A DNA stretch of 64,000 nt from Phycisphaerales bacterium (GCA_022839625.1 JALHJL010000002.1:124001-188000); one strand, 5' to 3'; positions 36,192 to 44,519 are shown, numbered from the stretch's first letter. Translations and numbers: made by a program. The notes: generated by a model not told the origin, from the sequence alone.

Positions 36192-36619
36192 CACGGGGAA
36201 TCACCATCACCAGTGCGGTGCACTTCCGCCACGGGCGCGGACGGCGAAAGGTCCTGGAGCGCGGGGAGTCGCCAGCCACGACGGTGGAGCCGGGAAGCGT
36301 CCCGCATGTCTCGCGGCTCATGGCCCTGGCCCTGCGCCTGGAACGGCTCGTGAAGGACGGCGAAGTGGCCGACTACGCCGACCTGGCCCGCCTCGGCCAC
36401 GTCACCCGTGCCCGCGTGACACAGATCATGAACCTGCTGAATCTCGCCCCGGACATCCAGGAAGAAATCCTGTTCCTGCCCCGCACGGGGAAAGGCCGCG
36501 ACCCCATCCGCGAGCGGCACCTCCGCCCCATCGCCGCCGTCCTCGACTGGCGCAAGCAGCGCAGGATGTGGAAGGCCCTTCTGGCAGACCAGCAGGTCAC
36601 TGCAGGTTCCGCCGACTGA
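36188..36619 (+). CDS. Helix-turn-helix protein of the recombinase module
   Basis: A 143-residue basic protein whose ATG overlaps the recombinase stop (ATGA), so translation is coupled. DYADLARLGHVTRARVTQIMNLLNLAPDIQEEILFLP resembles the helix-turn-helix of ParB/KorB-type proteins. The C-terminal part (LRPIAAVLDWRKQRRMWKAL) is basic. Position and coupling suggest a recombination directionality factor or regulator of the module; this is inference. The gene ends five bases from a convergent - strand gene. Confidence 0.75.
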   Translation: MTRGITITSAVHFRHGRGRRKVLERGESPATTVEPGSVPHVSRLMALALRLERLVKDGEVADYADLARLGHVTRARVTQIMNLLNLAPDIQEEILFLPRTGKGRDPIRERHLRPIAAVLDWRKQRRMWKALLADQQVTAGSAD

Positions 36620-36623
36620 TTCG

Positions 36624-36974
36624 TCAGGCCGACGCCTGTCGAGCCTGCTTTCTCACTTCTTCAAGCATCCCATCCAGCGCATTCCAGTCGGGCATCGTGC
36701 CGTCGGCCTGGTAAGTCTTACGGGCCTGGCGGATGGCGGCGTGCAGGTCGGGCCACTCCTGGGACTCGTCCTCGGCTTCGAAGAGGTGGCCGACGGCGCG
36801 GAGGCGGTAGGCGTAGCCCTCGCGGGCCTCGGTCAGTAGGACGTAGGCCGCGCCGAGGTGCTTCTCGACGCACTCGATGCAGCTCGGTCGGCTCGGCGTG
36901 TACGAGCGGCGCGGGATGACCAGCGGCGGGCAGTCGCCGCACTTCTTTTGCTGCGGAACGAGCGTCTCAGCCAT
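36624..36974 (-). CDS. Phage protein of unknown function, Cys-containing
   Basis: A 116-residue protein with four Cys in two pairs (KKCGDCPP and SCIECVEKHL), suggesting a zinc site, followed by helical segments with several Tyr. The ATG here has GGAGG eight bases upstream; an in-frame ATG at 36989 overlaps this site and is rejected. It is the last gene of the - strand structural operon. Confidence 0.7.
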   Translation of the reverse strand: MAETLVPQQKKCGDCPPLVIPRRSYTPSRPSCIECVEKHLGAAYVLLTEAREGYAYRLRAVGHLFEAEDESQEWPDLHAAIRQARKTYQADGTMPDWNALDGMLEEVRKQARQASA

Positions 36975-37010
36975 TGTCAGCACCTCCATGCTCGCCTTCG
37001 GGCCGGCGGT

Positions 37011-37637
37011 TCACGGCGCGGGGGCGAAGGACAGGTCGAACCGATACCACGCCCCGAAGTGGTACAGCGGGTCGTTCGTCGTGGCGTCGATGAACAGCGT
37101 GTGCGGCCCCGGTTCGAGCAGCACCTGCTGGGGCGGCGGCGGGTTGGAGACGACCGGGGCCATGCCGCCCGCGCAGCCCAGCTTGCCGCCGGGGGCGTGG
37201 GCCGAACCGACCAGGCCGCCGTCCACGTACAGGCTCATCAGCTCGTAGTTGGGGTCCTGCGTCTCGCCCATGCCGGACCAGTTGACCGTCATGATCATCG
37301 CCTGCGGCACGGTGATCTCGCAGGTGGCCGTGGCGTACTGCGTGTAAGGGTTGTGGCCCATGCAGTTCTGGTCGTCCTCCCAGTCCAGCCGCAGGCCAAG
37401 GCCCTCGTTGAGGATGGTCCATGGGCTGGCGGGCACGTCGTCCGGGTCGTCGTAGGCGCGGTAGGCCCCGTTCTGGCCGCCGTCGATGAACCCCGCGTCG
37501 GTGAACGACCAGCGCTGCGTGAACTCGATGCAGCAGGCGGCACACTTGCCCTCGGCGTCGAAGACGGCCGCCTTGCCGCCGACGAGCAGGCCGCGCTTGC
37601 CGCTGGAGGTCGCCACCGCCTTGCCGCTCGTGCTCAT
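37011..37637 (-). CDS. Phage distal structural protein, unknown
   Basis: A 208-residue, beta-strand-rich protein with WSFTDAGFIDGGQNGAYRAYDDP, a Cys-Cys pair (CAACC) near residue 34 and aromatic strands (YHFGAWYRFDLSFAPAP) at the end. The pattern looks like a jelly-roll or carbohydrate-binding module, consistent with a tail-tip or receptor-binding role. GGAGG lies five bases from the ATG. Confidence 0.65.
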   Translation of the reverse strand: MSTSGKAVATSSGKRGLLVGGKAAVFDAEGKCAACCIEFTQRWSFTDAGFIDGGQNGAYRAYDDPDDVPASPWTILNEGLGLRLDWEDDQNCMGHNPYTQYATATCEITVPQAMIMTVNWSGMGETQDPNYELMSLYVDGGLVGSAHAPGGKLGCAGGMAPVVSNPPPPQQVLLEPGPHTLFIDATTNDPLYHFGAWYRFDLSFAPAP

Positions 37638-37646
37638 TCCAGCCTC

Positions 37647-38480
37647 CTACGTTCCCGACTCGGAGGTCTCGCAGGCCTCCTGGTCGGCGACCTCGTTAAT
37701 CCAGCCAAGCACCAGCTCCCCGTCGGCGTTCCAGTGGGCGTAACCGAACGTAGCGGGGATGATGTAGCCCACGGACGGGCGCTGCCACTTGTGCGGCGCG
37801 GCGGTGGGGTCCACGCCACTGGCCAGCGTCTCGCTTGTGAACGGGTCAGTCACGTCGTAGGTCCACGTCGCTGGGTTCTGGTCGTCGCCCTGAGTGCCGC
37901 CGTACTGCGCGAGGTACACGGGGAACACGCTCGATTGCGGGAGGTTGCCCAGGCGCACCAGCGCCCACTGGACGCCCGTGCCGCCCTCGCGCCACAGGAT
38001 GGCGGCCGAGCCGAGCTTGACGGCGGTGAGGTTCGCGGCCGAGCCGTCGGTCACGTCGGCCAGGCGGTACGAGTAGTCCTCGTCGGGCACATCCACGCGC
38101 GCGGGCACGACGCCGGCGGCGACGGCGCGGACGAGTTTCCCGGCCAGGACAGGTTCGAGCAGGATGACGAACTTGCCCTGGTGGTCGTCCTCGGCGGGCG
38201 TGACGCCCGTCATGGCCGGGTAGTTCTTGAAGGCCTCGGCGTCGGAGGCAGGGTCGAAGACCGGGCCGCTGATGCCCAGCACGTCGAACCGCTCGCGGTC
38301 CGCGCCGCTGTCGTTGCGCACGAGGACGATACAGTTGTGCCGCCCGGAGGGCGTGCCGGCCTGTGTCTGCTGGTGCTGGCGGGCAAGGAAGTCCCGCGCG
38401 GCGTCCACGAACGTGTTGAACGTGGCCGCCGGGATGACCAGCGGGTCGCCGGGCTTGACCTTCTTCATCGCGTCGCCCAT
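37647..38480 (-). CDS. Phage structural protein, possible tail fibre
   Basis: A 277-residue protein beginning MGDAMKKVKPGDPLVIPAATFNTFVDAARDFLARQ, an N-terminal helix often found in phage tail fibre-like proteins, followed by a beta-rich region with RNDSGADRERFDVLGISG. The C-terminus repeats short Gly/Thr strands. Its place distal to the tape measure supports a tail-tip function; no specific family is assigned. Confidence 0.68.
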   Translation of the reverse strand: MGDAMKKVKPGDPLVIPAATFNTFVDAARDFLARQHQQTQAGTPSGRHNCIVLVRNDSGADRERFDVLGISGPVFDPASDAEAFKNYPAMTGVTPAEDDHQGKFVILLEPVLAGKLVRAVAAGVVPARVDVPDEDYSYRLADVTDGSAANLTAVKLGSAAILWREGGTGVQWALVRLGNLPQSSVFPVYLAQYGGTQGDDQNPATWTYDVTDPFTSETLASGVDPTAAPHKWQRPSVGYIIPATFGYAHWNADGELVLGWINEVADQEACETSESGT

Positions 38481-38483
38481 GGG

Positions 38484-39299
38484 TCAGGTTCCTATCCCGA
38501 GCGCCGCGAAGTTGCCCTCCTCGTAGACGCGTTCGATGTAGACGGCGACGGGCTTCTTGACGATGGCCTTGGCGGCGGCGTCCTCCGAGTCGGCGTAGCG
38601 GACCCACATGTACTCCCAGCCCTTCTTCGAGATGCCGGAGATGGGTCCGACGACGAGGCCGGTGCGGTTGGGCGAGCCGGCGAAGCGGTAGGTGATCTCC
38701 CAGTCGTCCGCCCCGCGCTTCGAGCCGGACGCGCCTAGGAATAGGCACTCGCCCGCGGCTAGGCCCTTGAACGAGGCGTTGTTGACCTTGCCGGTGAGGC
38801 TGAAGAGCGTCCCCTTGTAGGCGGGAGTGACGACTGCGGCATCCAGGTAGTGCGTCTCGGAGAAGCTGTAGACCGGGATGGTGATGTCCACGCCCTCGAC
38901 GTTGTCGTGGGTGACGCCGACCGCGCCGCCGAAGTCGGGCGCGGTGGTTCCGGGCGCGCCGTAGCGATGCACCGTGGCCAGCGACTGGGTGATGTGCTGG
39001 GTGCCGCCGGACGTATCGAAGGAGAACGATGACTCGCCGACCTCGGTGGGCGGGCGCACGCCATACCGCACAGTGGCAATCCACTGGCCGTCGGCCCGGG
39101 TCGTGTCCACCCACTCGGGTTCTATCTGGATGGACTGGCGGACCAGGCCGTTGTAGGTGCTGGCCGTGGAACTGGCGATGAGGTTCTTGGCGGTGACGTC
39201 GTCGCTGGTGCCCGTGAGGATGTAGACCATCTCCACCGTGGCATTGTCGCCCGTGGTCCACTTGCGGCTGTCGAGTTTTTCCGTCAGCGTCAGCGGCAT
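38484..39299 (-). CDS. Phage tail protein, unknown
   Basis: A 271-residue beta-rich protein immediately downstream of the tape measure, where distal tail (Dit-like) proteins are usual. It opens MPLTLTEKLDSRKWTTGDNAT and contains YSFSETHYLDAAVVTP and WEITYRFAGSPN. No Dit motif is clear enough to assert. GAGGTG six bases upstream fixes the start. Confidence 0.68.
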   Translation of the reverse strand: MPLTLTEKLDSRKWTTGDNATVEMVYILTGTSDDVTAKNLIASSTASTYNGLVRQSIQIEPEWVDTTRADGQWIATVRYGVRPPTEVGESSFSFDTSGGTQHITQSLATVHRYGAPGTTAPDFGGAVGVTHDNVEGVDITIPVYSFSETHYLDAAVVTPAYKGTLFSLTGKVNNASFKGLAAGECLFLGASGSKRGADDWEITYRFAGSPNRTGLVVGPISGISKKGWEYMWVRYADSEDAAAKAIVKKPVAVYIERVYEEGNFAALGIGT

Positions 39300-39307
39300 G
39301 GATCACC

Positions 39308-41317
39308 TCAAGCAAACGCCGCGCGGTTATTCCGCACGTCCTGGCGCAGGCCCTCCACGCCCTTGGCGGTGCGCTCGGTGGCGTTGGCGATGCGGTCGTC
39401 GGCCCCGCCGGCCTGCAGGCCCAGCAGCGCCGCCGCGTTGAACGTACCGGCCACACCGATGGTGCGGTCCCGGGCCGCCTGGAGCAGGTCGCCCAGGCCC
39501 GACAGGCTCCCGCGGACCTTGGCCAGCAGGTCTTCGGGGCCCTCCATCGGGCCGGGCCCCTCGGCCTCTTTCGCCTCGCGTTTCCGGCGGGCTTCGCCGA
39601 GGGCGTCCTGCCATTCCTTGCGGGCCTTCGCCAGGTCGGCCTCGTTCTCGGCCATCCGCTCTTGGTACTCGGTGTCGAGTTCCTGGTGCTTTTGGAGGTT
39701 CTCGCGGCCGATCTCGGCCATCGTGGCCTCGTGGACGCGCGTGGCCTGCTCGCGTTCCTGCTGGCGGCGCTCCTCGCGTTCGGCGAGTTTCTGGCCGGTC
39801 TCCCGCTCGATGTCGGCCTTCCGCGCCTCGTAGTACTCGTCCGCCGCGCGGTTGGCCGCCTCAGCGTCGAAGCTGGAGTCGAACTGCTTCCTGATCCAGT
39901 TCCACGCCTTGGAGAGCTGCTTGCCGCACCAGTGCCAGCCTTTGGTCACCCAGCCGGTGAACTGCGTCCAGGTCTTCGAGAGGAAGGCCGTGGTCTCGAT
40001 CCAGCCGACCTCAAGTGCGTGCCAGACGATTTCGACGACGGCCAGGAGTCCGTGCCATGCGTCGTAGCCGATCTTGATGAAAAAGTTGCGGAAGTTGAGC
40101 CAGGCCTTCTCGAGGAAGTTGATGCCCCGCGTCCACTCCATCTTGAGCGTCAGCCACAGGATCTTCGCCGCCAGCGTGATGTCCCCGGCCGCCAGGGCGT
40201 CGGCGATGCCTTGGTAAGAGGCGACCGCATCGTCGCGCAGGGTCTCGAACCGCTCGGCGAGCCAGCCCAGGGCTTTCGCCCCCGCGCCGGTGGCGTAGAG
40301 GATGTAGGCCCCCAGCGCCACGACGGCCGTGATGACCGCTCCCGTGGGCGAGACCAGGAATGCCAGCACCGCGCCCAGGAGTTTCAAGGCCGTGCCCACG
40401 GCGGTGACGGCCACGGCCAGCACGCCCATCACCTTGGCCAGGCCGGTGATGGCGTAGCTCAGGACCACGAGCGCCGCGCCGGCCGCAGAGACGCCGACGG
40501 CTACCTGGAAGACGGTGACGATCAGTTCCTTGTTCCGCTTGATCCAGTCGGCGGCGACGACGGCGACGCGCGTCACCCACTGCGCCGCCTGCGAGAGCAC
40601 GGGCACAAGGGCCGAGCCGATGACGAAGACGCCCTGCTTGAGCACCTTCCACATGATGCTCATGGTGTCCGTGAAGCGCTCGGCGGCCTTGGCGTCCTCG
40701 GTGGAGATGGTGAGGCCCAACTTGCGGGCCTGCTCCTGAAGCTGCTCGATTCCCGCTGCGCCCCCAGCGAGCATGGGCAGAAGCTGCGTGCCGCTGCGGC
40801 CGAAGAGTTCCATCGCCGCGGCTGCCTTGATGGTCGGGTCTTCGATCCGCGCGAGCCGGTCGGCGATCAGCTTGAATTGCTGCTCGGGCGAGAGCTTCGC
40901 AAGGTCGGCGACGGTCAGCCCCAGCGTTGCCAGGGCGTCCTGCGCCGACTTGGAACCCTGCGCCGCGTCCACCAGCGTCCGCTGCATCTTGCGGATGGCG
41001 GTCTCCAGCACTTCCATGCTCGCGCCGGACAGGTCGGCGGCGAAGCCGAGTTCCGACAGCGTCTCGACGGAGAAGCCAGTCCGGGCCGACATCTTCGCCA
41101 GCGCGTCGCCCAGACGAGCGAAGACCTTGCTGGAGGCCGCCAGCGGTGCGACGACGGCCGAGCCGAGGCCGACGAGCTTCAGGCCCATGTTGCGGACCGA
41201 CTCGCCGAAGGCCTTGAGCTTGGCCGACGCCCGCTTGAGGCCGCGCACGAGCTTCGAGTCGTCGGCGAATAGCTCGACGAAGGCGCGACCCGCCCGGATT
41301 GCCCCTGCCTGCGGCAT
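39308..41317 (-). CDS. Tail tape measure protein
   Basis: Determines tail length and is ejected with DNA. At 669 residues it is the longest helical protein of the operon. The N-terminal part (RAGRAFVELFADDSKLVRGLKRAS, then LGLTVADLAKLSPEQQFKLIADRLARI and AAAAMELFGRSGTQLLPML) is the TP901-like tape measure signature. Several hydrophobic helices lie at about residues 270-345, and a long coiled coil (EREERRQQEREQATRVHEA) in the last quarter. GGAG eight bases upstream supports the start. Confidence 0.93.
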   Translation of the reverse strand: MPQAGAIRAGRAFVELFADDSKLVRGLKRASAKLKAFGESVRNMGLKLVGLGSAVVAPLAASSKVFARLGDALAKMSARTGFSVETLSELGFAADLSGASMEVLETAIRKMQRTLVDAAQGSKSAQDALATLGLTVADLAKLSPEQQFKLIADRLARIEDPTIKAAAAMELFGRSGTQLLPMLAGGAAGIEQLQEQARKLGLTISTEDAKAAERFTDTMSIMWKVLKQGVFVIGSALVPVLSQAAQWVTRVAVVAADWIKRNKELIVTVFQVAVGVSAAGAALVVLSYAITGLAKVMGVLAVAVTAVGTALKLLGAVLAFLVSPTGAVITAVVALGAYILYATGAGAKALGWLAERFETLRDDAVASYQGIADALAAGDITLAAKILWLTLKMEWTRGINFLEKAWLNFRNFFIKIGYDAWHGLLAVVEIVWHALEVGWIETTAFLSKTWTQFTGWVTKGWHWCGKQLSKAWNWIRKQFDSSFDAEAANRAADEYYEARKADIERETGQKLAEREERRQQEREQATRVHEATMAEIGRENLQKHQELDTEYQERMAENEADLAKARKEWQDALGEARRKREAKEAEGPGPMEGPEDLLAKVRGSLSGLGDLLQAARDRTIGVAGTFNAAALLGLQAGGADDRIANATERTAKGVEGLRQDVRNNRAAFA

Positions 41318-41328
41318 TCAATCGACTC

Positions 41329-42093
41329 CTATGAGCAACCGGCCGCCGTCTCGAAGAGCCGCGGCCGGGTCGTTGCTGGAGCGGGCTGACGGAACCGCCC
41401 CGTCCTCTCGATCCTGGGAGGATCGCGGGTCTCTCTTGACCCCTCGCCCGCGTCAATCGCCCACGCCAGGTCCCGCGTCTTGGGATACAACCGGGTCCAC
41501 TCGACCGGGCTTTCCCGGAGCAGCCGCTTGCGGCATGCATGGCCGCAGAGGAACTTGACGTAGCGGAACTGGCGTCCCCAGACCTTGCGAAGCCCCAGGA
41601 CCATCCAGACCTCACGGCGGCGCGTGCCGTATCGCGTAATCATGAAGCGCGGGTGCACAGGTTCGCCTTCGGCCGTGAGGTAAATCTCCGTGGTGATGAA
41701 TCCGCCGTAGAGCCAGCCCGCCGCCTGGTAGACGTAGCCGGGCTTGCCTCGAATCCCATCCGCCCAGGTGAAGAGCAGCACCTTCTCCGGCTGATGCTCG
41801 CGGAACCACCGGGTGCATGCCGCCAGGAGCTGACTCTCGGTGTTCCGGGGCAGGTCGTCGCGGCAGCACAGGCGGCACAGTTCCCAGTAGTCCCGCGTGT
41901 CGAGCGACGGGAACAGCCGCCGGATGGTGTGCCGGGGCCTCGTCCCCCAGCCCCAGATGGCCACGCCCGCCAGGCCGCGGTCGTCGTGGAACCCCAGGTG
42001 CACCATGCAGTGCGGCGGGAAGATGTTGCTGTAGTGCCACCGCAGGCACAGAGCACGGGCATCCTTGGGGCTGACGAGGTCCACGTCGAGCAT
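41329..42093 (-). CDS. Mom-like DNA-modification protein (GNAT-type)
   Basis: A 254-residue protein resembling the phage Mu Mom family, which adds a carbamoylmethyl group to adenine in DNA. Seen: CLRWHYSNIFPP, an N-terminal WHYS segment typical of the family; LCCRDDLPRNTESQLLAACTRWF; and TWADGIRGKPGYVYQAAGWLYGG, matching the conserved YQA-W-Y-G strand-turn. The ATG used is the one following MLDV; the longer frame upstream has atypical composition. It sits between a holin-like gene and the tape measure. Confidence 0.65.
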   Translation of the reverse strand: MLDVDLVSPKDARALCLRWHYSNIFPPHCMVHLGFHDDRGLAGVAIWGWGTRPRHTIRRLFPSLDTRDYWELCRLCCRDDLPRNTESQLLAACTRWFREHQPEKVLLFTWADGIRGKPGYVYQAAGWLYGGFITTEIYLTAEGEPVHPRFMITRYGTRRREVWMVLGLRKVWGRQFRYVKFLCGHACRKRLLRESPVEWTRLYPKTRDLAWAIDAGEGSRETRDPPRIERTGRFRQPAPATTRPRLFETAAGCS

Positions 42094-42100
42094 GGCGCAC

Positions 42101-42301
42101 CTACTCGTCCGCCTGCGCCTTGTCAACCTCGTTGGCGATGCCGGCCCGAATGAAGACGGCTTGCGCCGCGGCCCACACGGCGGCCAAGAAGGCCACCGTG
42201 TCAATCTGCCCGTCGGCCCAGGCGATCACCGCGCCGGCAAGGCCGATGGCGGCGGTGATGTATGCCTTCTTGCCCTTGAGGAATTCACGCACCTTGTTCA
42301 T
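42101..42301 (-). CDS. Holin-like small membrane protein
   Basis: A 66-residue protein with a Lys-rich N-terminus (MNKVREFLKGKKAYI) and one or two short hydrophobic helices (TAAIGLAGAVIAWA, VAFLAAVWAAAQAVFI), ending in acidic residues. This resembles class II or III phage holins. It lies between the Mom-like gene and a 115-residue protein. Confidence 0.6.
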   Translation of the reverse strand: MNKVREFLKGKKAYITAAIGLAGAVIAWADGQIDTVAFLAAVWAAAQAVFIRAGIANEVDKAQADE

Positions 42302-42323
42302 GCCGACCTCCTTGTCGCGCTTG

Positions 42324-42671
42324 TCAAAGGCCCACCAGGGCCGCGAGGATCGAGCCGACGACCGGCGCGATCCGAAGCAGCAGTTCGTTCTTCAGGTCCT
42401 CGCGAACCTTGTTGTAGCGGGCGACCGCTTCCCAGCGGGCCGTGTTGGCCTTGACCTTGGCCACGAACTCATCGTTCGAGAGCTTGGAGTCGAGTTCCGC
42501 CACCGCCTCGATGTCGCCCGCCATCAGCCGCCGCAGGTATTGCCAGGCGTCCTCCTGGGCGAGGTCGAAGAGCCTCGGCCCGTACTCGGCCAGCAAGGCC
42601 GTTGCGGCCTGGCGCTGGTCTTCGGGGATGCGGGCGAGAAGTTGCTGAACACGCTCGTTGAGGTCGCTCAT
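42324..42671 (-). CDS. Phage protein of unknown function, membrane-tailed
   Basis: A 115-residue helical protein with a hydrophobic C-terminus (IAPVVGSILAALVGL) and an acidic helical N-terminus. Its ATG overlaps the stop of the lipoprotein gene upstream (ATGA), so translation is coupled. Position beside a holin-like gene and a lipoprotein suggests a lysis role such as an anti-holin or i-spanin-like part, without sequence proof. Confidence 0.6.
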   Translation of the reverse strand: MSDLNERVQQLLARIPEDQRQAATALLAEYGPRLFDLAQEDAWQYLRRLMAGDIEAVAELDSKLSNDEFVAKVKANTARWEAVARYNKVREDLKNELLLRIAPVVGSILAALVGL

Positions 42672-42943
42672 GGCTGCTCACCCTCCAGCTTCGGCCCCCA
42701 GGCCTCGTCCTTGCGGGCGCTCCGCACGAAGAACCGCCACTGCTTGAAGTTCTCCTCCAGGTACGCCCGCAGCCACGCCGGGCAGTCCGGCTCGCGCTGG
42801 GGTTCAGCGCGCTCGACGGCCTGGTAGGCGTCCATCGTGCTGGTCTCGGCGGCCGTCAGCGCCTCGCCCCGCAGGTACACGTTTCCGCAGCCGGCCAGGC
42901 ACAGCACGGCCAGCACCGCAATGCACATCGCAACCTTCTTCAT
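42668..42943 (-). CDS. Phage lipoprotein (spanin-like candidate)
   Basis: A 91-residue protein with a signal peptide and lipobox: MKKVAMCIAVLAVLCLAGC, cleavage expected before Cys19. The mature part has predicted helices and Trp residues. Small phage lipoproteins next to holin genes are often o-spanins. No endolysin was found beside it. Confidence 0.62.
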   Translation of the reverse strand: MKKVAMCIAVLAVLCLAGCGNVYLRGEALTAAETSTMDAYQAVERAEPQREPDCPAWLRAYLEENFKQWRFFVRSARKDEAWGPKLEGEQP

Positions 42944-42947
42944 CGCG

Positions 42948-43364
42948 TCACCTTCCTTCCTTGGGTCTGGTGAAGGCGTCCTTCAGGACCGCCATGTCCG
43001 TCACCTCGATAGCCTCGTCGCGCTTGTCCCTGGCCGAGTACGGGTCGAAGTCGCTGGGCTTATAGGCCCGCGTCTTCTTCGGGTCGCGGTTCACGTTGGC
43101 CACCAGCGCCAGGACCGCCGACGTGTGCGCCCAGTTGTCCCGGCCCCGCGCCTCGGCCATCCACAACAGTTCCCGCAGCGTCAGGGGGCCGGGGTCGATT
43201 CCGACGACGGCGGCGAGTTCGTAGACGGTTCGCCAAGGGTCGTCTCGATGGCCGCCTCCAGGTCCAGCCGGTCGATCCGCGTCTCGATCCGCGCAACCGC
43301 CAGGTCGATCATCCGCCGCTGGGCGCAGGCGGCCTTGGCCAGGTCGCCCCGGCCCAGCTTGCGG
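42948..43364 (-). CDS. Tail assembly chaperone, frameshift extension (T-like part)
   Basis: A frame without its own convincing start that continues the tail chaperone in the -1 phase. Its distal part (RTVYELAAVVGIDPGPLTLREL, WMAEARGRDNW, YKPSDFDPYSARDK) is protein-like. The preceding segment is a shadow of the first frame. Joining at the heptamer at 43364-43370 gives 99 + 138 = 237 residues. Alternatives are a start at an internal ATG or a join nearer 43240, where the third-base pattern changes frame. Confidence 0.6.
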   Translation of the reverse strand, partial: PQAGPGRPGQGRLRPAADDRPGGCADRDADRPAGPGGGHRDDPWRTVYELAAVVGIDPGPLTLRELLWMAEARGRDNWAHTSAVLALVANVNRDPKKTRAYKPSDFDPYSARDKRDEAIEVTDMAVLKDAFTRPKEGR

Positions 43365-43660
43365 AAAAAATCGACGAGTTCCTCGTAAAAGGCCGTCTGC
43401 GCCGCCAGGACCACATCGCCGCCGAGGGCCGCCGCGAACTCCTGGTCGCTCATGCCTGCCGCGTCGGCCTGCGGCTTGACCAGCGCGAAGATCACGTCGC
43501 ACAGGAGAATGACGTCCGTCCCGAGGCGCGTCAGCAGCGGCGGGTCGCCCGCCTCCAGTTCCAAGAGGTTCACGTCGAGCACGCTCTTCACCCGCTTGGC
43601 CGCGTCGATGGTGAGCGCCAGCGTCCAGGTCCGCCCGGCAGTGTCGGTGAATGTCCTCAT
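43181..43660 (-). CDS. Tail assembly chaperone (G-like)
   Basis: A 159-residue protein between the tail tube gene and the tape measure, the usual place of gpG. It starts MRTFTDTAGRTWTLALTI and contains ALGGDVVLAAQTAFYEELVDFFRK. A slippery heptamer lies inside it and the second half overlaps the -1 frame. Its natural C-terminus is Ser/Pro-rich. Confidence 0.75.
   Translation of the reverse strand: MRTFTDTAGRTWTLALTIDAAKRVKSVLDVNLLELEAGDPPLLTRLGTDVILLCDVIFALVKPQADAAGMSDQEFAAALGGDVVLAAQTAFYEELVDFFRKLGRGDLAKAACAQRRMIDLAVARIETRIDRLDLEAAIETTLGEPSTNSPPSSESTPAP
43364..43370 (-). promoter_or_regulatory. Slippery heptamer T-TTT-TTC for -1 frameshift
   Basis: In the reading frame of the chaperone gene the codons are GAT-TTT-TTC, a perfect X-XXY-YYZ -1 frameshift site. 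GC-rich sequence with GGCC pairs follows within 20 bases and might form the stimulatory structure. Confidence 0.55.
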
Positions 43661-43661
43661 G

Positions 43662-44078
43662 TCAGACTCCCTCGATCCAACTTCGGAAGACGGCCAGCTT
43701 GGCCGTCACGCTGACGGTGATGGCCTCCTCCAGCGCCTCGTTGCGGCTGAATGACGTGATCGCAAAGTCGCCGTCGGGCCCCTGGCCGCCGGCCTTGTCC
43801 AGAATCTTCAGGGCGATGAGCCCCGACGCGAGGAAGGCATTCTTGATGGCGGTGAACCCGGCGTCGTCCGGGTCCCACACCATCTCGAACTCGCAGGTGC
43901 ACTCGCGGAGCGTCGGCGCGGTCGCACGCCAGCCCTGGTTGGCGCGGGTGGTGACATCCGCTTCGCCCGCCTCGAGGGTCAGCGTCACGTCCCGCACGTT
44001 GGACATCTCGGTCGAGGGCGTGCTGCCGGCCGCGCCGTGGTAGAGTTTCGCGTCCTTGCCAAGAATGAACGTCGCCAT
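43662..44078 (-). CDS. Phage tail tube protein
   Basis: A 138-residue major tail protein. The opening MATFILGKDAKLYHG, the middle ANQGWRATAPTLRECTCEFEM and the end FAITSFSRNEALEEAITVSV fit TP901-1/lambda-like tail tube folds. The upstream tail genes and downstream chaperone confirm the order. The stop lies one base from the chaperone ATG. Confidence 0.85.
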   Translation of the reverse strand: MATFILGKDAKLYHGAAGSTPSTEMSNVRDVTLTLEAGEADVTTRANQGWRATAPTLRECTCEFEMVWDPDDAGFTAIKNAFLASGLIALKILDKAGGQGPDGDFAITSFSRNEALEEAITVSVTAKLAVFRSWIEGV

Positions 44079-44090
44079 GTTCGTCGCCTC

Positions 44091-44519
44091 CTATGCTTTC
44101 ACGCTGTTCGCCCACATCGCCGGGAGCTTCGGCTTCTCTCGCTCGAAGGCCGGCCCCATGAACGGGCGAGCCTTGTACGTCGCCATCACGGGCCTGCCCT
44201 TGCGCCCGCGCCTCCGAGCCTTGCCCCCGTACTCCAGGAGCGGCGGGGCCTCGGCCGTGCCGTGCAGGGGCGTCGGGCCGATGACCACGCTCTTTCGCCC
44301 CGGGTCGTAGCCGAAGTAGATGAGCTTCCGCAGCAGGCCCACGTGGCTGCTGGGCGGGCTGCCTGGCTCCGACACCGCCTTGCGCTTGCGGATGGAGTGC
44401 TTCGCGCCGGTCCGCACGAACGCCCCGAACTTCGAGAGCACCTTCCGCGCGGCCTTGTCCACCCGGCTCGTGACCGCCTTGCGGTCGAAGAACATCTGCT
44501 TGGTCACCATCCCGATCAT
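44091..44519 (-). CDS. HK97 gp10-like head-tail/tail completion protein
   Basis: A 142-residue basic protein: TSRVDKAARKVLSKFGAFVRTGAKHSIRKRK followed by SEPGSPPSSHVGLLRKLIYFGYD and EYGGKARRRGRKGRP. The Pro-Gly turn preceding a strand and the C-terminal AFEREKPKLP resemble gp10-type proteins. Its ATG overlaps the preceding stop (ATGA). Confidence 0.78.
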   Translation of the reverse strand: MIGMVTKQMFFDRKAVTSRVDKAARKVLSKFGAFVRTGAKHSIRKRKAVSEPGSPPSSHVGLLRKLIYFGYDPGRKSVVIGPTPLHGTAEAPPLLEYGGKARRRGRKGRPVMATYKARPFMGPAFEREKPKLPAMWANSVKA

